A stretch of DNA of 64,000 bases, taken from NCBI RefSeq assembly GCF_900103955.1, contig NZ_FNIL01000002.1:124001-188000 (forward strand), given 5' to 3'. A program made the position numbers and the translations under genes. Source of the DNA: Alkalicoccus daliensis. GTDB lineage: Bacteria; Bacillota; Bacilli; Bacillales; Salisediminibacteriaceae. The notes beneath the pieces are model-generated. The model was not told the DNA's origin. It saw only the letters and a list, made by a program, of their open reading frames with translations, and did not search any database. Within the stretch, counting starts at the first letter, position 1; every line of letters starts with the position of its first letter. Shown here one piece after another: positions 37,458 through 46,580 of this stretch.

Positions 37458-38651
37458 ATGACTGAAGCAGATAAAGTATTTACAGCGCGTGAAGACGCAG
37501 GAATCGCTTATACGCTGGATAGAATCACAAAAGTAATGAAGGAGCTGGGAGAGCCGCAGAATACGCTTCCTGTCATTCACGTAGCAGGAACAAACGGAAA
37601 AGGCTCCACCGTCGTTTATATGGAAACAATGCTGCGAAAAGCAGGAAAAACAACTGCTGCCTTTATGACGCCTTCGCTTGGGGAAAGACATGAGCAGGTG
37701 CTGGTGAATGGGGAACCGGTCACAGAAGCAGTTTTTGCAGAAGCAGTTGCACGGATCATGCCTGCCGTGGAAAAAGTGGAAAACGAAAGAAAGGAAATGG
37801 TCAGCCCGTTTGAACTGCTGACTGCTGCCGCATTCGTAATAGCAGCGGAGATCGCGGAAGCAGATGTATTCCTTGTCGAAGCTGGCATGGGAGGAAAACG
37901 GGACGCTACGAATATTGTTCATGCGCCGCGCGCTGTGGTGCTGACATCGATCGGTACAGATCATGCAGAATTTCTCGGCGGGACGAGAGAAGCAGCAGCA
38001 AGAGAAAAAGCAGGAATTATGCGAAAAGGAGTCCCCTGTATTTCTGCGTGTGATAAAGAAGCAGAATCCTGGCTTTCGGAAGAGGCAGAAAAAATCGGTG
38101 CGTTATGGGAGCCGATTTCTCAGGACTGTGATTGGAAAGCGCCGAACATACTGCTGACATCAGGAAAAACAATCCATCTTCCTGCACCGGGAGCTCATCA
38201 GGCGCGTAACGCAATCGCTGCGATTGCTGCAGCCTCCTATATTACAAAGGTATATGAAGAAGATCTGGAACAAGCTTCTCTGCCGGGGCGCTGGGAGCCG
38301 TTTGCGGAGAATGTGTATCTGGATACTGCACACAACAAAGAAGCAGTAGAAGCAATGATGCAAAGTCTTCCGAAGGGGAAGAAGATTACTTTTTTAACTG
38401 CTGTGATGCGGGATAAGCCAGTTGCTGACATGATCCGCCAGTGGGAAAAGCAGGGGACCGTATTTGTCAGTGAAATGCCGGACCCGCGGGGAATGACAAA
38501 AGAGGAATGGAAGAAAAAATTTCCTCATTTACATGTAGTAACATCGCCGGCTGACTGGATCGAAAACTGGATAAACAGCAGCACTGCCGGAGAACTGCTT
38601 GTGATCACAGGTTCCCACGATTTTATCCGATTTATTAAAAGTATTCGGTAA
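37458..38651 (+). CDS. folC: Folylpolyglutamate synthase/dihydrofolate synthase
   Basis: Adds glutamate to dihydropteroate and extends the polyglutamate tail of folates with ATP; a Mur-ligase-fold enzyme. The P loop is VAGTNGKGSTVVYMETML, followed by GERHEQVLVNG, EAGMGGKRDATNIV, TSIGTDHAEFLGGT with a metal-binding His, and GAHQARNAIAAIAA. The start is ATG 37458, nine bases after AAAAGGAGC; an in-frame ATG 24 bases upstream is unlikely. At 397 residues it is shorter than B. subtilis FolC (about 430). In B. subtilis folC follows valS directly; here 7.7 kb of dat, modA, lia and ATP-grasp genes lies between. The genes of the pilus locus follow. Confidence 0.92.
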   Translation: MTEADKVFTAREDAGIAYTLDRITKVMKELGEPQNTLPVIHVAGTNGKGSTVVYMETMLRKAGKTTAAFMTPSLGERHEQVLVNGEPVTEAVFAEAVARIMPAVEKVENERKEMVSPFELLTAAAFVIAAEIAEADVFLVEAGMGGKRDATNIVHAPRAVVLTSIGTDHAEFLGGTREAAAREKAGIMRKGVPCISACDKEAESWLSEEAEKIGALWEPISQDCDWKAPNILLTSGKTIHLPAPGAHQARNAIAAIAAASYITKVYEEDLEQASLPGRWEPFAENVYLDTAHNKEAVEAMMQSLPKGKKITFLTAVMRDKPVADMIRQWEKQGTVFVSEMPDPRGMTKEEWKKKFPHLHVVTSPADWIENWINSSTAGELLVITGSHDFIRFIKSIR

Positions 38652-38819
38652 ATGCCGGGAAAGGAAAGATGTGACTGCTGCTCTATCTTTTTCATGAGCT
38701 GCGGGAAAATCTTTCCGCTGACGTTCGGTTAGTTCTGTGAAGCCACTTGATACAAGCCGAAGAGCGGTATTCCTGGATGCAGGAGCCTTCTTGGTTCACC
38801 CTGTTTTTTTACAGGAAAG

Positions 38820-38853
38820 AGATTTTTCTGGGAGTTTTCTTAAGGAAAAATCT
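38820..38853 (+). terminator. Weak hairpin in the folC downstream gap
   Basis: AGATTTTTC pairs perfectly with GAAAAATCT across a 16-base loop; a short T-rich stretch follows. A smaller stem CCTG/CAGG encloses seven T just upstream. The gap 38652-38891 holds no gene. Confidence 0.3.
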
Positions 38854-38891
38854 ATCTTTACCTTGTTTACTGCGCTAAAATAGGAATAACT

Positions 38892-39497
38892 ATGCAAGTA
38901 TATGACAGCTCAGGAGGCTTGTTTGCTTTGATGTATATCTTTATTACTATCGCTTTTGTATTATTACTAGGAATTATGCTGCTGATCCCTTCCGTATTTA
39001 CGAGAAAAATGACAACGCTGTTAGTAAGTGTCGCTTTTTTATTCTCTCTCGGGGGATACTGGGCACTGGAAAACTTTTATTGGCCTTTTGTACTCGGAAG
39101 TCTTGCACTCGTAATACTCGTTACTGCTTTTGCAGTCTCCAGATATATTCCTGAAGGAGATCCGGATGCGCTTGAGGAACCGGATGAAGTTGAAAATGAA
39201 GTGCAGGCGGAGAAAACAGCAGCGCCGCAGGAAGAGAATCAGGGAAATGATACAGCAGAAAATCCTGAAGAAGAAAACGCTGCGCTGGAGGAAGAAAATT
39301 ATTATTATGACGCTTCCAGAAAGCCATTGCAGGGAGAAGACATAGACGAACAAAGCGAAGAGGAAGATACAGAAGATCTGCCGGAACGAACGGACCGCGG
39401 AGAACATACAGAGGAGCGTGAAGGATCCCCGGAGGCTGAGGAGGAAGCACTTTCACGCAGAGAGCGTTTATTCAAACAGCTGGAAGACGAACGATAG
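38892..39497 (+). CDS. Membrane protein with long acidic tail, upstream of the pilus genes
   Basis: I do not recognise a family. The 201-residue product has three hydrophobic segments (about 14-34, 40-56, 62-84) and then a 115-residue tail made almost only of Glu, Asp, Asn, Gln, Pro and Ala, ending in a basic/acidic helix (SRRERLFKQLEDER). The tail is on the cytoplasmic side if the first helix enters from outside; orientation is uncertain. ATG 38892 has only a weak AGGAAT upstream; the TTG at 38928 or ATG at 38931 after AGGAGG may be the real start, which would remove 12 to 13 residues. It ends 11 bases before the VanW-like gene, so both probably belong to the pilus operon. Confidence 0.7.
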   Translation: MQVYDSSGGLFALMYIFITIAFVLLLGIMLLIPSVFTRKMTTLLVSVAFLFSLGGYWALENFYWPFVLGSLALVILVTAFAVSRYIPEGDPDALEEPDEVENEVQAEKTAAPQEENQGNDTAENPEEENAALEEENYYYDASRKPLQGEDIDEQSEEEDTEDLPERTDRGEHTEEREGSPEAEEEALSRRERLFKQLEDER

Positions 39498-39508
39498 GAG
39501 GAGCAGGA

Positions 39509-41596
39509 ATGACAACAAGACAATGGTTTGCAGCGTCCTTCCTTGTAATTGCAGGAAGTGTAACTTTTATACTTATTTTTGCTTATACTGGTCTGCTTAT
39601 GTACCAGGTAGCGTTTCAGGAGCCCCGCTTTCCGGAAGAGACGAGTGTTGCCGGCGTGGACATTTCCAATATGGACCGGGAAGAAGCAATCGATGCTGTC
39701 AATATATCGATGGAAGAAAGGGAAACGGATTCTTATTATGCAGTAACCTGGTTTGATATGGAAGTGCCTGTTCCCCCGGAAGCGGTAAATTTTTCAGTGG
39801 AATCCACCATTGATGAGGTAATGGAAAGCGGCCGCACGGAAACAGATCTTGCCGTTACAGTAAATCACGGCAGATTAGAGGAAGCACTCAGTGAATTCTT
39901 TTATAATAATAATGCCGAAGGAGCAGTGAGAACAGAGGAGCTGGCTGCGGCGCTGGAAGAGGAAGCGGGAACGCTGCCTGAGGATGGCATCAGCTTAATG
40001 CTTCATCCGTATCTGATAGAAACGGAGCGCCCGCAGGAAGTTTATATTCATGGGGCTTCCCGCAGCGGGATTGTGACTCCGGGAGTAGAAGAAATTTTGG
40101 GAAGTTTAAGCAGTGTAACCATTGAAAGCAAATCTAATTTTTCTTTGCTGGAGGAGCTGGATTTATCTGCCGGTGATCTGGTGGAGGAAGAAGTACTGGC
40201 TGCAATCAGTTCTGCTGTGTTTGAAACGGTTGCTTCTACTAATTTTGCAATTGAGGAGCGCCATCAGCGTCACGCGCTGCTGGACATTGTGCCTGCCGGG
40301 TTCGATGCTCATATCGCAGTGGATGCAAAGGATTTTCAGTTTTATAATCCCAATGATTACAATTATGAATTAGAAGTAAGTACGAATGGCAGTGATTTGG
40401 AAGTCAGTTTGTACGGCTACGAATTTCCTTATAATATTGAAGTAGCTGTAGAAGAAACAGATCGTTTAGGTACGGAAAGGCGAATTATTTATACGAAAGA
40501 AGGGGAAACAGCTTCTTCTGATATGTCTTCCTTCTCAAACACAGAAACTGAGGAAGAAATTTCCGGAGACACCGTAGAAGCCGGTGAAGAAGGGTTCAGA
40601 GTAGAAACTGTCCGCACCATCTCTTATGCCGGCGATCTGGAAGAGTCTGCGGTCCAGCTACTGGCAGAGGATTATTATGCTCCTTTCCACGTGCTGGAAG
40701 AACGGGATATTAACGTCCGTGAACCGGAAGAAGAGGAGCCCGCAGATGAATTTCCATGGCAGGAAGATCAGTGGAATGGCAACGGCGGGATGGACCAGGA
40801 AGACTATGAAAACTGGATGAATAATGGCGGCGGAGACGACTTTGAAGACTGGCTGGATGAAGGAAGCCCCGGCAATTATGATCAATGGCTGGAAGAAAAC
40901 GGCCGGGAGGAAAGCAGCGGCTTTGAGTTTGACAGAAACAACGGCTTCGACTTTGGCAGCGGTACAGGTAACGGCTACCCAGGGTATGACGGAGGCCCCG
41001 GTGGCGGTTTCCCCGGGTATGATGGAGGGAACGGCCCCGGCGGAGGATTTCCAGGGTATGGCGGCAGCAATGGACCAGGAAACGGTTATCCTGGCTACGA
41101 CGGAGGCGCCGGACCGGGATTTCCGGGATATGACGGCAGCAATGGAACAGGCAGCGGTTTTCCTGGTTACGACGGAGGCAGCGGTACGCAGCCTGGCGGT
41201 TTCCCCGGGTATGATGACAGTGGAAACGGCAGCGGTTTCCCAGGATATGACGGCGGAACGGGAGAAGGATTCCCGGGCTATGATGGCGCTGGACCGGGGA
41301 GCGGCTTTCCCGGGTACGGCGGCAGTAACGGATCTGGGGGAGAATTCCCTGGGTACAACGGAGATACGGGAGAAAGCATTCCGGGCTATCATGATGGAGC
41401 CGGAACAGGAAATGGTGTGCCAGGGTACGGCGGAAGCAATGGTACCGGAGACGGCTTTCCAGGCGGTGACAGCACTGTGCCAGGAGGCTACCCAGGATAT
41501 AATGGCGACGGCATCCCGGGCTATCCTGGAGGACCAGGAACTGGAATACCGGGATATAACGGAAACGGCGAAGCTCCTCCTGTCAAAGGAGAGTAA
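39509..41596 (+). CDS. VanW-like surface protein with C-terminal PGY repeats, in the pilus operon
   Basis: A 695-residue protein anchored by one N-terminal transmembrane helix (about 8-32), so most of it is outside. The N-terminal 200 residues resemble the peptidoglycan-binding-like part of YoaR/VanW proteins. A VanW-like domain spans about 205-325 (FSLLEELDLSAG; GFDAHIAVDAKDFQFYNPND; LEVSLYGYEFPYN). After an acidic linker come three copies of a Trp motif (DYENWMNNGG, DFEDWLDEGS, NYDQWLEENG; 432-465) and then 17 units of about 8-14 residues with the core [FYIV]PGY (490-690). ATG 39509 follows AGGAGG. pilB follows after 26 bases. Function is unknown; location suggests a pilus-associated or wall-spanning factor. 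Confidence 0.8.
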   Translation: MTTRQWFAASFLVIAGSVTFILIFAYTGLLMYQVAFQEPRFPEETSVAGVDISNMDREEAIDAVNISMEERETDSYYAVTWFDMEVPVPPEAVNFSVESTIDEVMESGRTETDLAVTVNHGRLEEALSEFFYNNNAEGAVRTEELAAALEEEAGTLPEDGISLMLHPYLIETERPQEVYIHGASRSGIVTPGVEEILGSLSSVTIESKSNFSLLEELDLSAGDLVEEEVLAAISSAVFETVASTNFAIEERHQRHALLDIVPAGFDAHIAVDAKDFQFYNPNDYNYELEVSTNGSDLEVSLYGYEFPYNIEVAVEETDRLGTERRIIYTKEGETASSDMSSFSNTETEEEISGDTVEAGEEGFRVETVRTISYAGDLEESAVQLLAEDYYAPFHVLEERDINVREPEEEEPADEFPWQEDQWNGNGGMDQEDYENWMNNGGGDDFEDWLDEGSPGNYDQWLEENGREESSGFEFDRNNGFDFGSGTGNGYPGYDGGPGGGFPGYDGGNGPGGGFPGYGGSNGPGNGYPGYDGGAGPGFPGYDGSNGTGSGFPGYDGGSGTQPGGFPGYDDSGNGSGFPGYDGGTGEGFPGYDGAGPGSGFPGYGGSNGSGGEFPGYNGDTGESIPGYHDGAGTGNGVPGYGGSNGTGDGFPGGDSTVPGGYPGYNGDGIPGYPGGPGTGIPGYNGNGEAPPVKGE
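40976..41590 (+). repeat. In-gene tandem repeat encoding [FYIV]PGY units
   Basis: Seventeen degenerate units of about 24-42 bases, each encoding Phe/Tyr/Ile/Val-Pro-Gly-Tyr and a Gly/Asp/Asn/Ser-rich spacer; 16 units keep PGY and one reads PGG. The DNA is GC-richer than the surroundings. Unit lengths vary in steps of one codon, so the repeat keeps the frame. Confidence 0.9.
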
Positions 41597-41622
41597 AAAC
41601 TGCTGAATAAGGAGAGCATCCG

Positions 41623-43284
41623 ATGAAAGAAAACCGCAGGCGTCTTGGAGATATACTGGTAGAAGCGAATGTGCTGACGAAAGACCAGGTGGAAGAAACG
41701 GTAAAGAATAAAGGAAATAAAAAGCTTGGGGATGCGCTGAAAGAGGCAGGGCTTATTTCAGAAGAACAGCTGCTGGAAGTGCTGGAATTTCAGCTGAACA
41801 TTCCACGTGTTAAGCTGAAAAGCTACCCGATTGATTCGCAGCTGACAAAACTCACGGCACTCGAATTCGCAGAACGCAACAGCGTATTTCCCATCGATAA
41901 AAAAGATGGACGTCTGATAGTGGCCATGGCAGATCCGATGGATTATTTCACGCTGGACGATCTTCGGATGGCCACTGGTTTTGAAATAGAGCCGGTGATT
42001 GCCAGCTATAAAGAAATCCAGGAAGCGATTAAAACGTATTATGGAAACAAACAGGAAGTAAGCGATCTGGAAGTGGAAGACCCGGAAGAATTAAATGTAA
42101 ACACGCAGATAGCCGATGATGAAACGGATGCGCCGGTGATCAGAATGGTCAACCAGGCACTCGTGACAGGGCTGGAGAAAAAAGCGAGTGATATTCATAT
42201 CGATCCGCAGGAGACGAAAATCGTCATTCGTTACCGGATTGACGGCATTCTGTTTACGGAACGTGCAATTGCCAAACAGCACCACAATGCAATGGTAGCA
42301 AGGGTAAAGATTATGGCTAACCTGAATATTACAGAAACGCGGCTGCCGCAGGATGGTCGGGTGAAAGTGACCCTGCAGGGAACGCGTGCAGATTTACGTG
42401 TTTCTTCCATGCCAACGGTTTTCGGAGAAAAGATTGTTATCCGGATCCTTGATATGAATCAGGCGCAGATTAACCTGGAGGACCTGGATTTTAATGCGAT
42501 TAATCAAACGGTGTTCCAGGAATTAATTCACCGCCCGGGCGGCATGGTGCTGATTACCGGCCCGACCGGATCAGGGAAAACAACTACGCTTTACGCGGCG
42601 CTGAATAAAAGAAACAACGAAGAAATGAATGTAATTACTGTGGAAGATCCGGTGGAATACCAAATCGAAGGAATCAACCAGGTGCAGGTAAATCCAAAAA
42701 TCGGTTTAACTTTTGCACACGGGCTTCGGGCGATTCTCCGCCAGGATCCCGATTTAGTAATGGTAGGAGAAATAAGAGACAGTGAAACTGCAGAAATTGC
42801 TGTCCGTGCTTCTCTCACGGGTCACCTTGTACTGAGCACGATCCATACTAACAGTGCCATCGCGACAATCCCCCGGCTGATAGATATGGGCGTGGAACCG
42901 TATTTGGTCATGTCTTCCTTAAGCGGTATTGTCAGCCAGCGCCTGGTGAGAAAGATCTGCACTCATTGTAAAACCTCATATGAACCAACGAAAACAGAGC
43001 TGCAGGCGCTCGAAGAAAGAGGAATAAAAGCGGAAGTGCTCTACCGCGGGCCAGGATGCGAAAACTGTAACGAGACAGGCTACGAAGGAAGAATGGCGAT
43101 ACATGAGCTTCTTTCCATCGATGACGAAGTACGCCGGCTCGTATTAAATCAGGAAGCAGTTTCGGTGATTAAAGCATATTTGCTGGAAAAAGATATGCTT
43201 TTTTTAAAGGATGATGGGTTCTTTAAAGTGAAACAAGGCTTTACCACAATGGAGGAAGTATTCCGGGTGGCAAGTGATGATTAA
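41623..43284 (+). CDS. pilB: Type IV pilus assembly ATPase PilB
   Basis: The hexameric motor that drives pilus extension from the inner face of the membrane. The 553-residue protein has an N-terminal MshEN/GspE-N domain (RRLGDILVEANVLTKDQVEE), then the ATPase core with Walker [20 protein letters not shown], the Asp box (TVEDPVEYQIEGINQVQVNP), Walker B DPDLVMVGEIRDSETAEIA and the His box (LTGHLVLSTIHTN). A tetracysteine zinc motif is present: CTHC and, about 38 residues on, CENC. ATG 41623 follows AGGAGAGC. pilT follows 13 bases after the stop. The full-length N domain and a separate pilT distinguish it from ComGA. Confidence 0.95.
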   Translation: MKENRRRLGDILVEANVLTKDQVEETVKNKGNKKLGDALKEAGLISEEQLLEVLEFQLNIPRVKLKSYPIDSQLTKLTALEFAERNSVFPIDKKDGRLIVAMADPMDYFTLDDLRMATGFEIEPVIASYKEIQEAIKTYYGNKQEVSDLEVEDPEELNVNTQIADDETDAPVIRMVNQALVTGLEKKASDIHIDPQETKIVIRYRIDGILFTERAIAKQHHNAMVARVKIMANLNITETRLPQDGRVKVTLQGTRADLRVSSMPTVFGEKIVIRILDMNQAQINLEDLDFNAINQTVFQELIHRPGGMVLITGPTGSGKTTTLYAALNKRNNEEMNVITVEDPVEYQIEGINQVQVNPKIGLTFAHGLRAILRQDPDLVMVGEIRDSETAEIAVRASLTGHLVLSTIHTNSAIATIPRLIDMGVEPYLVMSSLSGIVSQRLVRKICTHCKTSYEPTKTELQALEERGIKAEVLYRGPGCENCNETGYEGRMAIHELLSIDDEVRRLVLNQEAVSVIKAYLLEKDMLFLKDDGFFKVKQGFTTMEEVFRVASDD

Positions 43285-43297
43285 TGGAGGGATACAG

Positions 43298-44329
43298 ATG
43301 GGGCAGGAAGTAGATAATATGCTTACAGAAGCTTTTCATATGGGAGCTTCTGATATTCATTTAACTGTGGGGACTCCGCCCGCACTGCGTCTGAACGGCG
43401 AACTGACGAGAAGAGAAAAGGCTGCTTTAAAACCTGCTGACACTGAAGCGGTCGCGAAAGAAATGATTCCAAAAGCAATGTGGAGTACATTTGAAAAACG
43501 GGGAGAACTTGATTTTTCCTACGCAGTCCGGGGACTGTCCCGATTCCGGGTAAACGCTTACTACCAGCGTTCGTGCATAAGCCTTGCGATCCGGGTCGTT
43601 CCTACGCACATCCCTTCTATCGAAGATTTAAAAATGCCGGAGATATTGAAGTTAATCGCAGGAAAGCCGCAGGGACTCGTGCTAGTGACCGGTCCGACCG
43701 GCTCAGGCAAGTCGACAACGCTTGCGGCAATGATCCGCTATATGAACGAGGAAATGAACAGACATATTATTACGCTGGAAGATCCGATCGAATATTTACA
43801 TACGCATAATAAATCTTTAATTGATCAGCGGGAAATCGGGTTTGATACCCAAAGCTTTGCCAACGGGCTCCGCGCAGCGCTGCGGCAGGATCCGGACGTG
43901 ATACTTGTCGGGGAAATGAGAGATCTGGAAACGATCAGTACAGCGATTACCGCAGCAGAAACCGGCCATCTCGTGCTGGGAACGCTGCACACCTCTGACG
44001 CGCCTTCTACGATTGACCGGGTTATCGATGTATTTCCGCCGGAACAGCAGGACCAGATTCGTATCCAGCTCTCTGCGGTTCTGAACGCCGTGATTTCCCA
44101 GCGCCTCCTGCGAACACCGGATGGAAGCGGGAGAAGGGCGGCAACCGAAATTTTAATTAATAACAGCGCCGTAAAAAACCTAATCAGAAACGAAAAAATC
44201 CATCAGATTCCAAGTGTGATCCAGACGGGAAAAGCACAGGGAATGCACACGATGGAAATGTCTATAAAACAGCTGCTGCAGCAGGGAGCAGTAAATCAGG
44301 AAGCTGCTGCTTATTTTCTTACAGATTAA
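43298..44329 (+). CDS. pilT: Type IV pilus retraction ATPase PilT
   Basis: The motor that depolymerises pili and powers twitching. At 343 residues it is short and lacks the GspE N-terminal domain and the zinc motif. Seen: MGASDIHLTVGTPPALRLNG at the N terminus, Walker A GPTGSGKSTTLAAMIRYMN, Asp box TLEDPIEYLH, Walker B DPDVILVGEMRDLET, His box ETGHLVLGTLHTSDA and the PilT-specific AVKNLIRNEKIHQIPSVIQT (AIRNLIRE-type motif needed for retraction). The start is ATG 43298 after AATGGAGGG; an in-frame ATG inside the end of pilB is rejected. Its presence means these pili are likely retractile. Confidence 0.95.
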   Translation: MGQEVDNMLTEAFHMGASDIHLTVGTPPALRLNGELTRREKAALKPADTEAVAKEMIPKAMWSTFEKRGELDFSYAVRGLSRFRVNAYYQRSCISLAIRVVPTHIPSIEDLKMPEILKLIAGKPQGLVLVTGPTGSGKSTTLAAMIRYMNEEMNRHIITLEDPIEYLHTHNKSLIDQREIGFDTQSFANGLRAALRQDPDVILVGEMRDLETISTAITAAETGHLVLGTLHTSDAPSTIDRVIDVFPPEQQDQIRIQLSAVLNAVISQRLLRTPDGSGRRAATEILINNSAVKNLIRNEKIHQIPSVIQTGKAQGMHTMEMSIKQLLQQGAVNQEAAAYFLTD

Positions 44330-44344
44330 CAGGAGGGGAACCGC

Positions 44345-45550
44345 ATGCCATTTTATCAGTACTACGGAAGGGACGGCGGCGGAGTGCCTGTCCAGGGAAA
44401 AATAAAAGGAGCCACAGAAACAGACATCCGCGCAAAACTCGAACGAAAACAGATTTATCCGAAAGAAATAAATCTGCTGGAAGGCTGGCTGTATCAGGAT
44501 ATTAAGCTGTTTCAGAAAGCCAGGCCGAAAGACCTCGTGCTTTTTTTACGGCAGATGGCAACGCTGCTGCAGGCAGGAATTTCTTTAGTTGAAAGTATCC
44601 AGCTGCTGGCAGACCAAATGCAGAATAAAATATGGAAGGACACGCTGCGAACAATGGAGGAAGATATTCGCGGAGGCACTCCCTTTTCTGCCGCAGCTGA
44701 AAAACACCGCCACATGTTTCCTGCTCTAATGACGAACATGATTAAAGCGGGAGAAGCAGCGGGAGACCTGGATGAAGTCATGGACCGGCTTGCTTTTTAT
44801 TACGAGAAGCAGTACCGGCTCCGTCAGAAAGTGATTTCCTCTGTTTCCTATCCGATTATTTTAAGTGTTGTCGCCTTTGCCGTTGTCATCTTTCTTCTGG
44901 CGGTGGTAGTACCGACGTTTGTCGACATGTTCGCAAGCTTTGGCTCGGACCTTCCCTGGATTACCAACCTGGTGCTGCAGACAGGAATGATCGTCACAGA
45001 ACTTTACTGGCTGGTGTTTCCTCTGATTATATTGATCGCAGCAGCAGCTGGTGCGGTGAAGAAAAACCCGCAGGCAAAATATTATCTGGATTATGCCCTG
45101 CTCCGCCTTCCGGTACTCGGCAGCGTGCTTCAAAAGGCAGCACTTGCAAGAATGAGCCGCACGTGGAGCTCTCTTTTTGCCAGTTCCGTGCCCGTGCTGC
45201 ACGCAACCTCCATCGTAGAGCGGGTCGTAGGAAACGAGGTATTGGCAAGAGTGATCCGCGACTCCCGGCAGTCACTGGAAAGAGGAGAGTCATTAACCAC
45301 CCCGATGAAAAGCCACTGGATTTTTCCCCCGCTTGTCACACAGATGGTGAACGTGGGAGAAAAAACAGGAACGCTGGATCAGATGTTTGGAAAAATAGCT
45401 GATTTTTACGAGCAGGAAGTGGACCAGGCGACAGATCAAATGAAAAGCTTGCTGGAACCTGCACTTATAGTACTTATGTCAGTGGTTGTTGGGATAATCG
45501 TCGCAGCTATTGCCATTCCAATGTTCGAAGTTTTTGAAGTTATACAGTAA
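44345..45550 (+). CDS. pilC: Type IV pilus inner-membrane platform protein PilC
   Basis: A 401-residue polytopic membrane protein of the GspF/PilC family that couples the ATPases to the growing pilus. It contains two related cytoplasmic GspF domains (FLRQMATLLQAGISLVESIQ; FASSVPVLHATSIVERVVGN) and membrane helices at about 170-192, 217-240 and 370-395. The signature IKAGEAAGDLDEVMDRLAFY and the matching VNVGEKTGTLDQMFGKIADF are clear. ATG 44345 follows AGGAGGGG, 15 bases after pilT. A gap of about 300 bases with its own promoter separates it from the prepilin gene. Confidence 0.95.
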   Translation: MPFYQYYGRDGGGVPVQGKIKGATETDIRAKLERKQIYPKEINLLEGWLYQDIKLFQKARPKDLVLFLRQMATLLQAGISLVESIQLLADQMQNKIWKDTLRTMEEDIRGGTPFSAAAEKHRHMFPALMTNMIKAGEAAGDLDEVMDRLAFYYEKQYRLRQKVISSVSYPIILSVVAFAVVIFLLAVVVPTFVDMFASFGSDLPWITNLVLQTGMIVTELYWLVFPLIILIAAAAGAVKKNPQAKYYLDYALLRLPVLGSVLQKAALARMSRTWSSLFASSVPVLHATSIVERVVGNEVLARVIRDSRQSLERGESLTTPMKSHWIFPPLVTQMVNVGEKTGTLDQMFGKIADFYEQEVDQATDQMKSLLEPALIVLMSVVVGIIVAAIAIPMFEVFEVIQ

Positions 45551-45594
45551 AATAGTTTCAAGGGTGAAAGTTGTGGGTATATAGTATGTATAAG

Positions 45595-45624
45595 TTGATA
45601 AGAGAGTAATATTCATGATAGAAT
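45595..45624 (+). promoter_or_regulatory. Promoter of the prepilin gene
   Basis: TTGATA at 45595-45600, an 18-base spacer and TAGAAT at 45619-45624. A leader of about 225 bases would separate it from the prepilin start; the interval 45551-45857 holds no accepted gene. Confidence 0.45.
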
Positions 45625-45857
45625 AGTAAGAAATCATGATGAAATAGGTAGTTTGTACCTGTCGTTCAGCTCTAATTACTTATACACTTTAGAGAACATA
45701 GTATGATAAGAGCGATGAAATTCCTATTGTATCTGGGCACTTGATAGGAGAGGAGCGAGTAGTGCAACCGGCTTATTCCATGATGATGGGGGAAGTCGGT
45801 TTTTTTGTACTTATTTTTATATTGTTCACTATTTTGAAAAAAGAGGAGAGATGGAAA

Positions 45858-46319
45858 ATGAGAAACATGAAACAGAAAATGCAGAAGCTGTTAAAACAGC
45901 AAAAGGGTTTCACGCTCGTTGAGTTACTCGCAGTAATCGTCATCTTAGGAATCATCGCAGCAATTGCAATCCCGGCGATTGGTGGGATTATTGACAACTC
46001 GAAGAAAGATGCACACATTGCCAATGCAGAGGCACTAGTTAGTGCAGCGAGGCTTGCCGTGGTGAGTGATGAAAGTATTTTTGACGGGGATGGAACTGTA
46101 ACTGATGCGGTGTTAGTAAGTAATGGATATTTAGAGTCAGAATTAGAGGATCCAGATGGTGGCAGTTATAGTCCTGCAGAAGTGACATATGTAGATGGAA
46201 ATTATGAAGTTAATCTAAATAATGGAACAAGAAAAGCTTTAACAGGTAATATAGAAAATATTCGTAGTGCTGGTAGAAGTTACTTTGATGCAACTCCAGC
46301 CTCCGGAGATGGGAATTAA
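45858..46319 (+). CDS. Type IV major prepilin
   Basis: A 153-residue pilin precursor. The leader is short and basic (MRNMKQKMQKLLKQQKG); the prepilin peptidase site is G|FTLVELLAVIVILGIIAA with Glu at mature position 5, followed by AIPAIGGIIDNSKKDAHIAN, the classical N-terminal helix. The mature C-terminal domain of about 100 residues is acidic, rich in Gly, Asn and Asp, and has no Cys pair. The start is ATG 45858, seven bases after GAGGAGAG; upstream in-frame ATGs would put an extra hydrophobic segment before the leader and are rejected. It is the only prepilin in the locus, so minor pilins must be elsewhere. A probable terminator lies 260 bases downstream, after repeat copy A. Confidence 0.92.
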   Translation: MRNMKQKMQKLLKQQKGFTLVELLAVIVILGIIAAIAIPAIGGIIDNSKKDAHIANAEALVSAARLAVVSDESIFDGDGTVTDAVLVSNGYLESELEDPDGGSYSPAEVTYVDGNYEVNLNNGTRKALTGNIENIRSAGRSYFDATPASGDGN

Positions 46320-46387
46320 TTTAAACTATTAATTAATTTTCACATGATAAGTTTAGGTTATAAGATATAAGTATCAGAGTATCCTAC

Positions 46388-46530
46388 GTTATAGACGGAT
46401 GCTTTCCCGAGGGCTTGTCTTCAGCTAAATAGGCCGAGAAAAACCCTCAGCCTATTGGATCTTCAGACTGCGCTGATCCTCCGGGAGTCACCGTCTTTCA
46501 CTTCGGATATCTTCTTTCTAAACTTTGGTT
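46388..46530 (-). repeat. Structured intergenic repeat, copy A (inverted)
   Basis: On the minus strand it reads AACCAAAGTTTAGAAAG, then AGACGGTGACTCCC ... AGTCTGAAGATCC ... AGCTGAAGACAAGC ... GGGAAAGCATCCGTCT, matching copies B and C at 46848 and 47292. The central hairpin has a different sequence from the others (AATAGGCTGAG/CTCGGCCTATT, 11 pairs), so the structure is kept while the sequence changed. It lies in the 3' untranslated part of the prepilin transcript. Confidence 0.8.
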
Positions 46531-46580
46531 CGTTAATACTTAACTTAATAAACAATTATGAAATTGATTCACTTAGATTT

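Noticed and set aside
40824-41606. A 260-codon alternative frame in the PGY-repeat region
   Set aside because: It is a by-product of the repetitive, stop-poor DNA; the VanW frame has the ribosome site, the signal anchor and the coherent repeat.
45741-45857. An N-terminal extension of the prepilin starting upstream
   Set aside because: It would put a second hydrophobic segment before the class III leader, contrary to all prepilins; ATG 45858 has a good ribosome site.
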